Below are positions 34,715-44,501 of a DNA stretch of 64,000 nucleotides, in pieces. The translations under genes were made by a program, and so were the position numbers. Source of the stretch: Bacteroidota bacterium (GTDB lineage Bacteria > Bacteroidota > Ignavibacteria > Kapaibacteriales > Kapaibacteriaceae); the NCBI GenBank assembly GCA_018266735.1, contig JAFDZT010000004.1, positions 987,973 through 1,051,972 of the forward strand. Direction: 5' to 3'. Within the stretch, counting starts at the first letter, position 1; each line of letters begins with the position of its first letter. Under the pieces are notes generated by a model. The model saw nothing but the letters and a program-made list of their open reading frames with translations, had not been told where the DNA came from and ran no database searches.

Positions 34715-36781
34715 TTATGCCACCTTCCGTTGACCGATGTTGATAGAGACGGCACCGCTGGACACCACGAGTTCGAACATCGAGCGCGTGAGCAGCACGG
34801 CCGTGAAGAGGGTGAGGATGGTACCAACGAGCAGTGTCACGGCAAATCCTTGGATCGGACCTGTGCCCCACACCAGCAGCGGAATAGCTGCAAGCATGTT
34901 CGTCAGGTTCGAGTCGATGATGGCGCTCCACGCCTTGCTGTAGCCTTGTTCGAGTGCCGACTTCAAATTCCTTCCCGCCTTCATTTCCTCGCGCATCCGT
35001 TCGAAGATCAGGATGTTCGCGTCGACCGCCATGGCCGTCGAAAGGATGATACCGGCGATACCGGGAAGCGTCAGTGTTCCACCGAAACCGGCAAGGGCCG
35101 CCACGGTGAGCAACACGTTCATGAGCAGGGCCATGTCGGCAAAGCCGCCACCCCACGAGTAGTACATGAGCATGAAGAGGATGATGAAGGCCATCGAGAT
35201 CGCCGTACTCATGATACCGCTACGGATGGAGTCTTCACCGAGCGACGGACCAACCACACGTTCTTCAATGATGGTGACCGGTGCCTTCAGGGCTCCGGCC
35301 TTGAGCACAACAGCAAGGATGGTTGCTTCTTCCGTATTGGCCATACCCGAAATGCGCGAAGAACCGTTCGGGATCTTGTTCTCGACCGTTGGTGCTGTGT
35401 ACACGCGACCGTCGAGGACCACTGCGATACGCTTTTTGATGTTGCGACCCGTGATCTGTGCCCACTTCTCTGCACCTTCCGTGCTCATCTCCATGTTCAC
35501 AACGGGTTGATTCGTTGTCGGGTCGAAGGTTGGCCACGCTTCCGTGATCACATCACCGGTGAGTTCGGCTTCGTGTGCAACTCCATACACCTGGAAGATC
35601 TGTTGATCCAGTGGCACCACGGCGCCCTTCTGTCCGTTCTGTTCCGACTTCGCACTGATCTGAATGTCAAGATCGGCAGGCATGGCCTTCCGAACATCGT
35701 TCCGCTCGAGGATGGACGTGATACGATTGATGTCCTTCCCACTCACATACAGGACGAAGGGCGCATTCTCGGGGAAGACGGAAAGGTCGATGGCACCTAC
35801 CGGCATTGGCTGCTTCACGCCTTCGGCATTGAAGATGATCATGCTCGAGAACGGGTGATCGGCGCGGAAGCGGCGCGAGGCCTCTTCTTGCGACAGACCT
35901 GCATACGGGTCCTTGTTCTTCTTCGCCGAGTCCGTCTTCGTCGTGTCCGCCTTGGCACTATCGGCCTTGGCAACCTGTGCGGTCTTGGCCGTGTCCTTGG
36001 CGTTCTTCGTCGTGTCGGCCGCCGGTGCAGCAACGGTGTCTTCCGTTGGCATCTTGCCGCGCATCACATTGTCGACCATTTGAATGGCCGTCAACAGGTC
36101 CTTGTTCATCAGCACGCGCTTGAATTCAAGGCGGGCCGTGGTCTGGATCAGTTGGCGGATCTCCTTCTCGTCCTTCACATCAGGAAGCTCGATCAGCACG
36201 CGGCGTGCACCTTGCTTCTGGATGTTCACGTCGGACAGGCTATACTTATTGATACGCTGACGGAGCACTTCCATCGCTTGGTCAACGGCACCGTCGGCAT
36301 CGCGCTTCAGCTTTTCGATCACGGCCTGTTCCGTCACGTCCTGCGTGCCCGTCACCGTGAAGTACTGCAACAGCGACTTACCGGAGCTCTTGAAGTTCTT
36401 GATGAACGTATCGAGCACGTCGAGGTCCGTGTTCATCGTTTCGGCGCGGGTCTTCTCGACGATCTTGGTGAACTCGTCGTCCTTCGAGGCGGGGTCGGCC
36501 GACTCGTCGATGAGCTTCAAGATGTCCACTTCGAGCGTGACGTACATCCCGCCGCGAAGGTCAAGACCCAGCTTGATCCGTCCGGCGCGCGCCTTGTTAT
36601 AGGCCTCGCCGTTGTCTGCATCCCATTGTTCAAGGGCGGCGGAATCGGCGGACACCTCGCTGCGTTGCTTGTCCAGCTGATAGAAGCGGTACGTAGGCCA
36701 CATCAGATAGGCCGCCGCTAGGATCGGCAAGATGATGAGCAGATATTTGCCCAGCTTGTTCTGTTTCAAGGATTCCTCCAC
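34715..36781 (-). CDS. secD: Protein translocase subunit SecD with a low-complexity insert
   Basis: Sec translocon auxiliary subunit. The 688 residues have one N-terminal helix, the motif LGLDLRGGMYVTLEVD (about 70-85), a large periplasmic P1 region, and five C-terminal helices. These contain GFGGTLTLPGIAGIILSTAMAVDANILIFERMREE. Unusually, residues about 245-292 are a low-complexity linker of repeated DTTK/DTAK/DSAK-like words rich in Asp, Thr, Ala and Lys. This breaks the periplasmic domain. A promoter-like TATCTTCG box lies 86 bases upstream. Confidence 0.96.
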   Translation of the reverse strand: MEESLKQNKLGKYLLIILPILAAAYLMWPTYRFYQLDKQRSEVSADSAALEQWDADNGEAYNKARAGRIKLGLDLRGGMYVTLEVDILKLIDESADPASKDDEFTKIVEKTRAETMNTDLDVLDTFIKNFKSSGKSLLQYFTVTGTQDVTEQAVIEKLKRDADGAVDQAMEVLRQRINKYSLSDVNIQKQGARRVLIELPDVKDEKEIRQLIQTTARLEFKRVLMNKDLLTAIQMVDNVMRGKMPTEDTVAAPAADTTKNAKDTAKTAQVAKADSAKADTTKTDSAKKNKDPYAGLSQEEASRRFRADHPFSSMIIFNAEGVKQPMPVGAIDLSVFPENAPFVLYVSGKDINRITSILERNDVRKAMPADLDIQISAKSEQNGQKGAVVPLDQQIFQVYGVAHEAELTGDVITEAWPTFDPTTNQPVVNMEMSTEGAEKWAQITGRNIKKRIAVVLDGRVYTAPTVENKIPNGSSRISGMANTEEATILAVVLKAGALKAPVTIIEERVVGPSLGEDSIRSGIMSTAISMAFIILFMLMYYSWGGGFADMALLMNVLLTVAALAGFGGTLTLPGIAGIILSTAMAVDANILIFERMREEMKAGRNLKSALEQGYSKAWSAIIDSNLTNMLAAIPLLVWGTGPIQGFAVTLLVGTILTLFTAVLLTRSMFELVVSSGAVSINIGQRKVA

Positions 36782-36866
36782 GTTCTTCGATCGAAGTCAA
36801 TTACGAGTGCTCGGGCGGCAAAACTGCACACGCCCGTCCCGTCCTTTTGCATGGACAAAAGGACTG

Positions 36867-36874
36867 CGAAGATA
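36867..36874 (-). promoter_or_regulatory. Candidate -7 promoter element for secD-secF-STAS-purA
   Basis: Minus-strand TATCTTCG, with a TTG about 16 bases further upstream (CTTGAAACG) as a weak -33 candidate. 86 bases from the secD ATG. Confidence 0.45.
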
Positions 36875-36908
36875 GGAAAAAACGCGTTTCAAGAGGGTGG
36901 TTGGGCGT

Positions 36909-36916
36909 TAGTTTTG
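36909..36916 (+). promoter_or_regulatory. Candidate -7 promoter element for the trmB operon
   Basis: TAGTTTTG, matching TAnnTTTG exactly, 24 bases before the trmB ATG at 36940. Confidence 0.5.
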
Positions 36917-36939
36917 TGGAAAACCGTGAAGAAGAGCCC

Positions 36940-37659
36940 ATGATCGATTCAAAAAAGTACCCCATTCCCCGTGTTCGCCACCATGTGAGCTCCCTGCTCT
37001 ACCTTCCGGCGCATCAGCACAAGCATCTTCCGGCATGGTATCCTCCGGATATCGACCGGATCGACTGGAGCACCGTCTTTGCGAACGGCGCGCCGCCCAC
37101 GGTGCTGGACATCGGCTGCGGTCGAGGCGGACTTTTGCTGGCCTATGCCATGGCCCATCCCGAGGTGAACATCTTCGGTATCGAGGTGCGGGATCAGTTG
37201 GTGGACTGGATCAACGGCGTCATTCGGGGTGAACAGCTCGGCAATGCCCATGCCCGGTGGTATTCGGTGGTGAACGGCATCGACTTCATCGCAACCGAGA
37301 GCATCGACCGCGTCTTCTATCTCTTTCCGGATCCATGGCCAAAGAACAAGCATCATAAACGTCGCGCCTTCACGGCCGACTTCTTGAACATGCTCCATCG
37401 TGTGATGCGTCCCGATGCCGTGTTGTATCTCGCAACGGACCGACCGGATGTGGACGAGTATCAAGGTCAGGTCATCGCAGCGCACGGCGGCTTCGTCCTC
37501 TCCGACCCCCTCGACGATGAAGCCTGGGGTCTGCCCGGCACCACCGATCAGCAACGCTTCTGCGATCGCAAGAACATCCCCTACGTCCGACGCACCGCCC
37601 GACGTTTCAACGTCGACACAACACCAGCGCGCGATGCAGATGCCTTCTCGCTGTCGTAG
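36940..37659 (+). CDS. trmB: tRNA (guanine-N7-)-methyltransferase TrmB
   Basis: Methylates G46 of tRNA at N7 using S-adenosylmethionine. The 239-residue protein has the SAM-binding motif LDIGCGRGGLL near residue 55-65 and the TrmB hallmark FYLFPDPWPKNKHHKRRA. I start at Met 36940 (MIDSKKYPIPRVRHHV); a longer frame upstream crosses the promoter. First gene of a ten-gene run in which most genes overlap or are 2-10 bases apart. Confidence 0.94.
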   Translation: MIDSKKYPIPRVRHHVSSLLYLPAHQHKHLPAWYPPDIDRIDWSTVFANGAPPTVLDIGCGRGGLLLAYAMAHPEVNIFGIEVRDQLVDWINGVIRGEQLGNAHARWYSVVNGIDFIATESIDRVFYLFPDPWPKNKHHKRRAFTADFLNMLHRVMRPDAVLYLATDRPDVDEYQGQVIAAHGGFVLSDPLDDEAWGLPGTTDQQRFCDRKNIPYVRRTARRFNVDTTPARDADAFSLS

Positions 37660-37668
37660 TTTGCGGGC

Positions 37669-38253
37669 ATGCTGCTCCCTTCTGTTGTGTTGATCGGCTA
37701 CGAAAACGGCTACTTTCCGATGGCAGAGCCGCCAACAGAGCGGATCGTGTGGCACCGACCCGACCCACGTGCCATAATCCCCCTCGATCGTGTGCATATT
37801 GCACGGTCGTTGCGACGCCTCGTCCAACGCAGGCCGTTCGAGATCACCTTCGACACGTCGTTCGACGATGTGATCACGGCCTGTGCCATACGAGAGGACT
37901 CGTGGATCAGTCCGGAGATCGTGGATACGTATTGCGCCTTGCATGAACTCGGACATGCACACTCCGTAGAGGTGTGGCAGGACGAGCGCTTGGTGGGCGG
38001 ACTCTATGGCGTGAGCATCGGTGGCGCCTTCTTTGGCGAGTCGATGTTCTCGCATGTCTCGAATGCATCGAAGGTGGCCTTCGTGCACTTGATCGCAGCA
38101 CTGCAACAACGCGGGTTCACGTTGCTGGACACACAGTATATCAACGATCACACGCAGTCTCTTGGCGCCGTGGAGATCTCCGACGCCGGATATCAGGTTA
38201 TGCTGAAGCACGCTCTTGCATTGGATCGCACGTTCGGAGATGCTCGGATATGA
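37669..38253 (+). CDS. aat: Leucyl/phenylalanyl-tRNA--protein transferase
   Basis: Adds Leu or Phe to the N-terminus of proteins with basic N-terminal residues, for the N-degron pathway. The 194 residues are shorter at the N-terminus than E. coli Aat but keep GYFPMAEPPTERIVWHRPDPRAIIPLD, WISPEIVDTYCALHELGHAHSVEVW and LVGGLYGVSIGGAFFGESMFS. Then LDTQYINDHTQSLGAVEIS follows. The stop overlaps the next ATG (ATGA at 38250-38253). Confidence 0.95.
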   Translation: MLLPSVVLIGYENGYFPMAEPPTERIVWHRPDPRAIIPLDRVHIARSLRRLVQRRPFEITFDTSFDDVITACAIREDSWISPEIVDTYCALHELGHAHSVEVWQDERLVGGLYGVSIGGAFFGESMFSHVSNASKVAFVHLIAALQQRGFTLLDTQYINDHTQSLGAVEISDAGYQVMLKHALALDRTFGDARI

Positions 38254-39947
38254 GTTCCCTGCATCGATGCATGCTTGCGCTGATCGTGATCCTGCTCACG
38301 TCCTGCACCCCACGACCCGCCAAACGCGCCTTCCAAGGCTGCCTTCCTCCTCCCCCGCCACCCTCCTGCTCTCCCCTGCGCCTTGAACGCGTGGACGTCG
38401 ACACGTCGTCCGGCGCCGTCCTTGCACCCGAGACCCATTGGAAGATCAGCATCGTTCGCGGCGCGAACACGCGCGAGGACGAGTTCGCCTTGCTGCCCGC
38501 CGGTGATGTGGATGTGCTGATGTGGGGCGTGAACATGGCACACGATCAATACATGACGGTGGAACGCACCATGGTGGATTCTGTGTCGCGCATGCCGGCA
38601 CGCTCTTCCGAGAAACGATTCATGGGTGTGGTGCGCGGCGCCGACATCATGGGCGACGCCTCGATCGCCTCGGCCACGGTAGTGAACGATGAACTTGTGG
38701 TGGACGAGGTTCTGTCCGCTCCCGTGAACACACCGATCTTCTGGGATGCACAACCCACAACATCGCGCGACGGAACACTGATGATCTTTGCCTCCGACAG
38801 GGAAGGCGGCATGGGCGGAACAGACCTTTGGTATACGCGACGAACACCATCCGGTTGGTCCGAGCCCGTGAACATGGGCGACCGTGTGAACACACCGTGC
38901 GATGAACTGTCACCGTGTCTTGTGCATGGCGACACAACGCTGCTCTTCTCCTCGGCCGGACGTGAGACGGTTGGCGGATACGATCTCTTTCGCACGGCCA
39001 TCGATGCACGCGGCACGAGCGTGACCGTTGCCTACGAAGCCCGCAACGTCGGCGCTCCCGTGAACACACGTGCCGATGAGATGTTCCCCTACATCCCGGC
39101 AGGCCACACCGAATGGCCATTGTACTATGCGTCGAATCAGAAGCGCACCTTCGATATCTGGGTGCTGCATCGCGTAGAAGGCGCCAGCATCGGTACGCCA
39201 CGCGAGAAGAAGCGCGAGATCGCCGCTGCTGCCGTGGTGGTTCCCACGATGCTCACGCCCATGCGCGAAGACTCCGTGGTGCCCGACTCTGCCATCCTTC
39301 AAGGTACCGTGGTGATGGAACGGTCGAACACACCCGTTGCGCATGCCGATGTGCAGGCGCGCGACGTGAACACGCCGCAACTCGTGAACACCACGAAGAC
39401 CGATATCAACGGGAACTACGCATTGAAGGTCCCTACCGGTGCGAACGTGGAAGTGAGCGCACAATCCGCCGATCTGTTCTTCGATTCGAAAGTGATCAAC
39501 ATTCCTGCCGGTATGGGCGATAGCACCATCTCTGTCCCGCAGTTCGAGATCCCCCTCACGTTCTACTTGCGCATCAACTTTCCAACGAACGTGTTCAACG
39601 ACCCATATCCGAACACGCTCGACTCGAACGGCATCGAAACGTCGACGTCGTGGCAAGCGTCGCTCGACCTGATCGCTACGAACATTCGAATGAGCGGAGA
39701 TCGATTGCAGAAACTGGTGCTGATCGGACACACCGACGAGGTGGGCACAACAGCATCGAACCTCGTGCTCGGCAAGCATCGCGTGGAGTTCGTGATCGAA
39801 GAGCTGGTGAAGCGCGGTGTGTCGCGCCAATTGCTCGAAGGTCGCACTGCAGGCGAGTCGCTTCTTCCTGCCCGACGTCGCGACGAACCAACGGATGTGT
39901 GGAGAAAACGCGCCCGTCGCGTCGAACTCGTAAAGGTCCTTCGATAA
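38250..39947 (+). CDS. OmpA-family lipoprotein with PD40-type repeats and carboxypeptidase-regulatory domain
   Basis: A 565-residue lipoprotein. A lipobox (LLTSC, Cys near residue 19) ends the signal peptide. A Pro-rich stretch (LPPPPPPSCSP) follows, then WD40-like PD40 strands (RDGTLMIFASDREGGMGGTDLWYTRR near 180-205; SPCLVHGDTTLLFSSAGRE). A beta-sandwich (about 350-420, LQGTVVMERSNTPVAHADVQARDVN) comes before a C-terminal OmpA-like peptidoglycan-binding domain ending in ARRVELVKVLR. This layout matches envelope proteins of the PorE/OmpA type. It overlaps aat and is adjacent to PBP1A, consistent with cell-wall attachment. Confidence 0.85.
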   Translation: MSSLHRCMLALIVILLTSCTPRPAKRAFQGCLPPPPPPSCSPLRLERVDVDTSSGAVLAPETHWKISIVRGANTREDEFALLPAGDVDVLMWGVNMAHDQYMTVERTMVDSVSRMPARSSEKRFMGVVRGADIMGDASIASATVVNDELVVDEVLSAPVNTPIFWDAQPTTSRDGTLMIFASDREGGMGGTDLWYTRRTPSGWSEPVNMGDRVNTPCDELSPCLVHGDTTLLFSSAGRETVGGYDLFRTAIDARGTSVTVAYEARNVGAPVNTRADEMFPYIPAGHTEWPLYYASNQKRTFDIWVLHRVEGASIGTPREKKREIAAAAVVVPTMLTPMREDSVVPDSAILQGTVVMERSNTPVAHADVQARDVNTPQLVNTTKTDINGNYALKVPTGANVEVSAQSADLFFDSKVINIPAGMGDSTISVPQFEIPLTFYLRINFPTNVFNDPYPNTLDSNGIETSTSWQASLDLIATNIRMSGDRLQKLVLIGHTDEVGTTASNLVLGKHRVEFVIEELVKRGVSRQLLEGRTAGESLLPARRRDEPTDVWRKRARRVELVKVLR

Positions 39948-42131
39948 ATGAAGCGCATCACCCCCTATCTCACCCTGAAGTTCCTTGCATGGACGTCCGG
40001 CACCGTCGTGGTGCTCGTTGCTCTCTATGCACTTGTGGTGGTGAATGACGATTCCATGCCCACACTGGAGCAACTGGAACATCCGAAGCAGGACCTTGCA
40101 ACGCAGGTGTTCTCGGCCGATGGAGTGTTGCTCGAGCACTTTGCCACCACACGTCGCACCTACATCCCGTTCGACTCCATTCCAAAGAACTTTGTCAATG
40201 CCCTGATCGCCACCGAGGACCGAGCCTTCTATGACCACTGGGGCGTGCATTCGATGCGTATCATCAAAGCCGCCTTCAAGAACGTGTTCGCCTTGCGCGC
40301 AAAGGAAGGAGCATCGACGATCACGCAACAGCTTGCTCGCAACTTGTATTTCACGCAAGAGCAAACACTGTCGCGCAAGATCCGCGAAGCGTGGACGGCC
40401 GTGCAGATCGAACGCACGTATACAAAGCACGAGATCCTGGAACTGTACGCCAACACGGTCTACTATGGCAGAGGTGCGTACGGCATCCAGGTTGCCGCAC
40501 AGGTCTACTTCAACAAGCAGGCCATCAACCTTACCACAGCAGAGTGTGCGTATCTCGTTGGTTTGTTCAAAGCACCGGAGAAGTACAACAGCAACGATAG
40601 TGCGGGCATCTCGCGACGGAATCTGATCCTGACGATGATGACCGATGAAGGCTACTTGACGGGAGATCAGTGGGCAGCCGCAACGGCAGAGCCGCTTGCC
40701 CATCCAACACCGGCGACGATCACGCGCGGGATCGCACCGCACTTTGTCGAGGCCATCCGTCAGCAACTCAGCCGTGGCAATGTTGCCAATGGAAAGCTGC
40801 AGGATCACGATCTGTATCGTGACGGACTGATCATTCACACCACGCTGAACTCCGGCATTCAACGTGCCGCCAACGATGCTGTTGCCGAACACCTTGCTAC
40901 GTATCAACAGTTGTTCGAACGCAATTGGTCGTGGAAGGGGCGGTGGCAGATCATCAATCAACTGCTCGACCGTGCTGTACGCGCTACACCGGCCTATATC
41001 GCAGCGCGTGGTCCGGAACGCGCTCGTGTTGCCGAACGCTTGAAGAAGAACCGCGCCTTTGTGGATTCCGTGAAGCGCGATGCCACCACCATCGAAGCAG
41101 CCGTTGTGGTGATGGACCCTCGCACGGGCGCCATTCTTGCCATGGTGGGCGCATCGCCGCAAAGCATGAAGCTCAACCCCACGGCGCGCTACTCGTTCAA
41201 CCATGCAACACAGGCGCGACGTCAGCCCGGCTCGTCGTTCAAACCATTCGTCTATGCATCGGCATTTGAAGACGGACTTACACCCGATACCGAGATCGAG
41301 AGCGGACCGTTCACGTATCAACTTCCAACGGGCGAGATCTGGTCACCGAGTGGTGCAAGCAAGACCGGTGGACCAATGGCCTTGCGCACCGCCTTGAAGT
41401 TCTCGGTGAACACCGTTGCTGCACGACTCATCACAGAACACACCTCGCCTTCGAAGGTGGTCGCCCTTTGTCAGCGCCTTGGCATTCAATCCCCTCTCCA
41501 CCCTGTTCCCTCCATTGCCCTTGGTGCCGTAGAGGTCACACCGCTCGAGATGACGGATGCGTATTGCGCCTTTGTGAATCACGGTGTGAGTGTGCCGCCA
41601 TCGTACATCACGCGCATCGAAGACCGCATGGGCAATGTGTTGTACGAGGCACGACTTCCATCGACCGTCACGGACGCTATCAGTCCAACCGTTGCTCGCA
41701 ACATGATCAGCATCATGCGCGGTGTTGTGGACGGCGGCACGGCATCGAGCATTCGCAAGTTCTATCGCGGTGATGCGGCCGGGAAGACCGGCACCACCAA
41801 CGACTTTGCCGACGCATGGTTCGTGGGCACCACACCGCAGCTCGTGGCCGGCGTATGGGTGGGCTTTGATGATCGACGCGTGCAGTTCACCGGAGATTAT
41901 GGGCAAGGTGGCAGGGCGGCAGCACCGATCTGGGGACGTTTGATGTCGAAGGTCTATGGCAACCCTGCGCTTGGTTATCCGGCCATCCATTTCGACATGC
42001 AGGCAGACAGTGCCGATACGGTTGGTGTTGATGTGATGATCGATCCGCCGGCAGAAGTACCACCGGATCGACCACCTGTTGAGAACGAGCCGGAACGATC
42101 TCCGGCAGACCTACCAAAGAAGGACGAATGA
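39948..42131 (+). CDS. Class A penicillin-binding protein (PBP1A-type)
   Basis: Bifunctional peptidoglycan glycosyltransferase and transpeptidase. One N-terminal membrane anchor (residues 11-32) precedes the GT51 domain, with catalytic Glu90 in EDRAFYDHWGV and the ASTITQQLARNLYF and IERTYTKHEILELYAN motifs. The transpeptidase domain has Ser429-x-x-Lys432 (GSSFKPF) and the KTGT box at 613-616. The acidic/Pro tail (PPAEVPPDRPPVENEPE) is typical of low-conservation ends. Its stop overlaps the FAH gene start. Confidence 0.95.
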   Translation: MKRITPYLTLKFLAWTSGTVVVLVALYALVVVNDDSMPTLEQLEHPKQDLATQVFSADGVLLEHFATTRRTYIPFDSIPKNFVNALIATEDRAFYDHWGVHSMRIIKAAFKNVFALRAKEGASTITQQLARNLYFTQEQTLSRKIREAWTAVQIERTYTKHEILELYANTVYYGRGAYGIQVAAQVYFNKQAINLTTAECAYLVGLFKAPEKYNSNDSAGISRRNLILTMMTDEGYLTGDQWAAATAEPLAHPTPATITRGIAPHFVEAIRQQLSRGNVANGKLQDHDLYRDGLIIHTTLNSGIQRAANDAVAEHLATYQQLFERNWSWKGRWQIINQLLDRAVRATPAYIAARGPERARVAERLKKNRAFVDSVKRDATTIEAAVVVMDPRTGAILAMVGASPQSMKLNPTARYSFNHATQARRQPGSSFKPFVYASAFEDGLTPDTEIESGPFTYQLPTGEIWSPSGASKTGGPMALRTALKFSVNTVAARLITEHTSPSKVVALCQRLGIQSPLHPVPSIALGAVEVTPLEMTDAYCAFVNHGVSVPPSYITRIEDRMGNVLYEARLPSTVTDAISPTVARNMISIMRGVVDGGTASSIRKFYRGDAAGKTGTTNDFADAWFVGTTPQLVAGVWVGFDDRRVQFTGDYGQGGRAAAPIWGRLMSKVYGNPALGYPAIHFDMQADSADTVGVDVMIDPPAEVPPDRPPVENEPERSPADLPKKDE

Positions 42132-42775
42132 TGTGGACGTTCACGAATGGCACCACCATGCCGATCGGTACGATGTACTGTATCGGACGGAACTATGCCG
42201 CGCATGCGCGTGAGATGAATGCGCCCGTGCCGGAAGCACCGATCGTCTTTCTCAAACCGCCGGCCGCCTACGCTACGAACGGAAGCACCATTGCCTTGCC
42301 ATCGTTCTCGACGAACGTGCATCACGAAGTGGAGCTGGTGGTGGTGATCGGTGCCGATGGTGAGAACGTTGCGGAACAGGACGCGGCATCGTTGATCGCC
42401 GGTGTGGGCATCGGGCTCGACCTCACGGCACGCGACGTGCAACAAGGCGCAAAGCAACGTGGCGAGCCATGGGCCGTGGCAAAGAGTTGGAAGCATTCGG
42501 CGCCGGTCTCGGCCATTGTACCCATTGCAGAAGTTCTCAACGGTGCGCTTGCCTTTACGCTGCACGTGAACGGCGAACTCCGTCAGTCCGGTATCACAGC
42601 GAACATGGAGCGAAGTGTGCACGAGTTGATCTCGTATGTGAGCTCGGTGTTCACGCTGCGCCGCGGCGATTGTATTTTTACCGGAACACCCGAAGGGGTT
42701 GCACAACTGCATGCAGGCGACACGGCCATTGCCGCGCTTCAAGATCTCATCACGCTTACGGTTCACTTCTCATGA
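42128..42775 (+). CDS. Fumarylacetoacetate hydrolase-family protein
   Basis: A 215-residue FAH-fold protein. Typical motifs are YCIGRNYAAHAREMNAPVPEAPIVFLKP near the N-terminus, HHEVELVVVIG (Glu metal ligands), GIGLDLTARDVQQ, and FTGTPEGVAQLHAGD near the end. Members cleave acylpyruvates or 2-oxo-3-enoate-type C-C bonds in aromatic degradation. Substrate cannot be assigned, but the kynurenine 3-monooxygenase in the same run fits tryptophan breakdown. It overlaps the pbp gene by four bases at the start and the lipoprotein gene at the end. Confidence 0.85.
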   Translation: MMWTFTNGTTMPIGTMYCIGRNYAAHAREMNAPVPEAPIVFLKPPAAYATNGSTIALPSFSTNVHHEVELVVVIGADGENVAEQDAASLIAGVGIGLDLTARDVQQGAKQRGEPWAVAKSWKHSAPVSAIVPIAEVLNGALAFTLHVNGELRQSGITANMERSVHELISYVSSVFTLRRGDCIFTGTPEGVAQLHAGDTAIAALQDLITLTVHFS

Positions 42776-43092
42776 TCAACCTCTTTCTTTCCCTCCTTGC
42801 CGCCCTCCTTGTCCTTGGTGGCTGCGCCTCTGCCGTGTCGACGGAAGGGACCATCGTCGTCACCGGCGTGATGAACAAGGTCGTGGGTGGTGATGATTGT
42901 TGGGTGATCGAGGTGGGCACGAAAGTGGCGGACAAGAAATTCTATCAAGTGGACGGCGAAGGGTCGATCGTGCGCAAGGTGCAGAAGCAAGACGCCAAGG
43001 CCACGCTTCGCATTCGATTGGACTCGACGGCCACACCGCGCTGTCGCGTGGGAACGCCGGCAACGGTTGTTGATATCATCTCTCTCGACTGA
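42772..43092 (+). CDS. Small lipoprotein, unknown function
   Basis: A 106-residue protein with a lipobox (LVLGGC, Cys18) after a short hydrophobic signal (INLFLSLLAALLVL). The rest is beta-rich (EGTIVVTGVMNKVVGGDDCWVIEVG). ATG 42772 overlaps the FAH gene end (ATGA), and it is two bases from the next gene, so it is part of the same transcript. I do not recognise a family. Confidence 0.7.
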   Translation: MINLFLSLLAALLVLGGCASAVSTEGTIVVTGVMNKVVGGDDCWVIEVGTKVADKKFYQVDGEGSIVRKVQKQDAKATLRIRLDSTATPRCRVGTPATVVDIISLD

Positions 43093-43094
43093 CC

Positions 43095-44501
43095 ATGAAG
43101 CAACACCGCATACTCTTCGCTGTTGGCGCTCTGCTCATGAGTGCACTGGTGGGATGCTCTTCGTTCACGCGAACGGAGAAGGATGTGCATACCATCACAC
43201 GTCACGACACGGTTGTCACCGAGCGCGTGCAGAATCCGCCGGGTGACCGGGCTAATGGTGTGATCTATCCCTCGTCGCGGGTGATCTCCTACGATCGGAA
43301 CGTTCTGCAACACGACAGTGTGGTCACGCGGGAGTATCCGAACTTCATCCGATTGGCCCTCTTCGAATCGGTAGGTCTTGCGTTCTCAGGTCAGGGCGGA
43401 CATTCGCTGAACCGCGGCGTCTTCGGTATTCAGTTCGACATCGATGAATACCTCTTCGGCAACCCGCCCGACACCACGTCTTCACAACTTTTCGTTGGTG
43501 CCATCTACCGCTTCGGTATTGCCGAGTGGCGTCTGCGCTGGTTCGATGATGATCCGGATTGGTCGTGGGGTATCACGGCCTATGAGCTCATGCAACCCGA
43601 TGCATCGTCCGATCACCGTCTCACGGGCGTTGGTGTTCTTTCCGTGAAGAAGCGGTTTCGCATCCACGACAAGATCCCCTATGTCTCCATCACACCCGGC
43701 ATGGAGTTCTCGGCCATCATGTCGCAGTACGTGAATCCAAATGTTGCACTCGAGATCGGCAGTATCGGGGGTTTGAACTTCCGCGCCTATGCGGGCTATA
43801 CGTTCGGCATGCAGGGGCTTGCGGGCACGGGTTCCGGGTATTCCAGCGGATTTGTGTCGTTCCCCTATATGGGTCTGGGATTCACCTCGTTCGACTTCCT
43901 GAACCGACAAGAAGAGACGGAGACAGAATGGAAGTACCACGAGCATTCTGCATGGGAGATCGGGCTTGTCCAGTTCAACTTCATCGGCGCAAGCAATCAA
44001 GTGGCCTCGATCTTTTCGCCCGATAAGACCGGCGACAGTGCGAGCAAGCTCACGGGCTTCACAGCGCGTGTTGGCAATGCCATGCTTGCCCTGCCGTTCC
44101 TAGACCAGCACATTGCCATCGGAACGTCGCTGTTCAACGGCGTGATGCTCGGTGCTACCGGCTACGGCATTGGCGTGCTGCCGATCCGATTGAGCGGATG
44201 GTTCAATGTGTTCTCCGATAACATTGCTGTAGAGCCATTTGTTGAGTACAACTACACACCATCGCAGTTCTCGCACGTCGGTGCGCGCATTGCATTCCCT
44301 GTTGGTGACAACACCACTCTTCAATTCGTTGCCGGCTATGCCAGCGGCGTGACGGGAAGTGCGAAGGGCTATGATTCCGGTGGGCAGCCGTTCAATCCAA
44401 CCGAATTCAGCGGCTTCTATCTTGGTATCGGCGCCGGATTGTTCGACAAGATCTTCCACCGTAGCGAGCTTCGCTACGGCAAGGGATATCCTCATGAGTA
44501 A
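43095..44501 (+). CDS. Predicted outer-membrane lipoprotein with beta-barrel-like region
   Basis: 468 residues. A lipobox (LVGC near residue 21) follows the signal peptide. The mature protein is rich in glycine-aromatic beta strands (FRAYAGYTFGMQGLAG; FVSFPYMGLGFTSFDF), suggesting a surface barrel or beta-sheet lipoprotein. A central acidic and polar part contains QEETETEWKYHEH. It lies two bases after the previous lipoprotein and overlaps the next lipoprotein gene by eight bases. Unknown function. Confidence 0.65.
   Translation: MKQHRILFAVGALLMSALVGCSSFTRTEKDVHTITRHDTVVTERVQNPPGDRANGVIYPSSRVISYDRNVLQHDSVVTREYPNFIRLALFESVGLAFSGQGGHSLNRGVFGIQFDIDEYLFGNPPDTTSSQLFVGAIYRFGIAEWRLRWFDDDPDWSWGITAYELMQPDASSDHRLTGVGVLSVKKRFRIHDKIPYVSITPGMEFSAIMSQYVNPNVALEIGSIGGLNFRAYAGYTFGMQGLAGTGSGYSSGFVSFPYMGLGFTSFDFLNRQEETETEWKYHEHSAWEIGLVQFNFIGASNQVASIFSPDKTGDSASKLTGFTARVGNAMLALPFLDQHIAIGTSLFNGVMLGATGYGIGVLPIRLSGWFNVFSDNIAVEPFVEYNYTPSQFSHVGARIAFPVGDNTTLQFVAGYASGVTGSAKGYDSGGQPFNPTEFSGFYLGIGAGLFDKIFHRSELRYGKGYPHE

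Noticed and set aside
34205..36721. 838-residue antisense frame over secD/secF
   Set aside because: Same reason: it mirrors SecD/SecF coding sequence and lacks any domain.
38910..41321. 803-residue open frame antisense to the OmpA/PBP genes
   Set aside because: Shadow of the high-GC coding strand: no recognisable domain, while the opposite strand encodes clear motifs.
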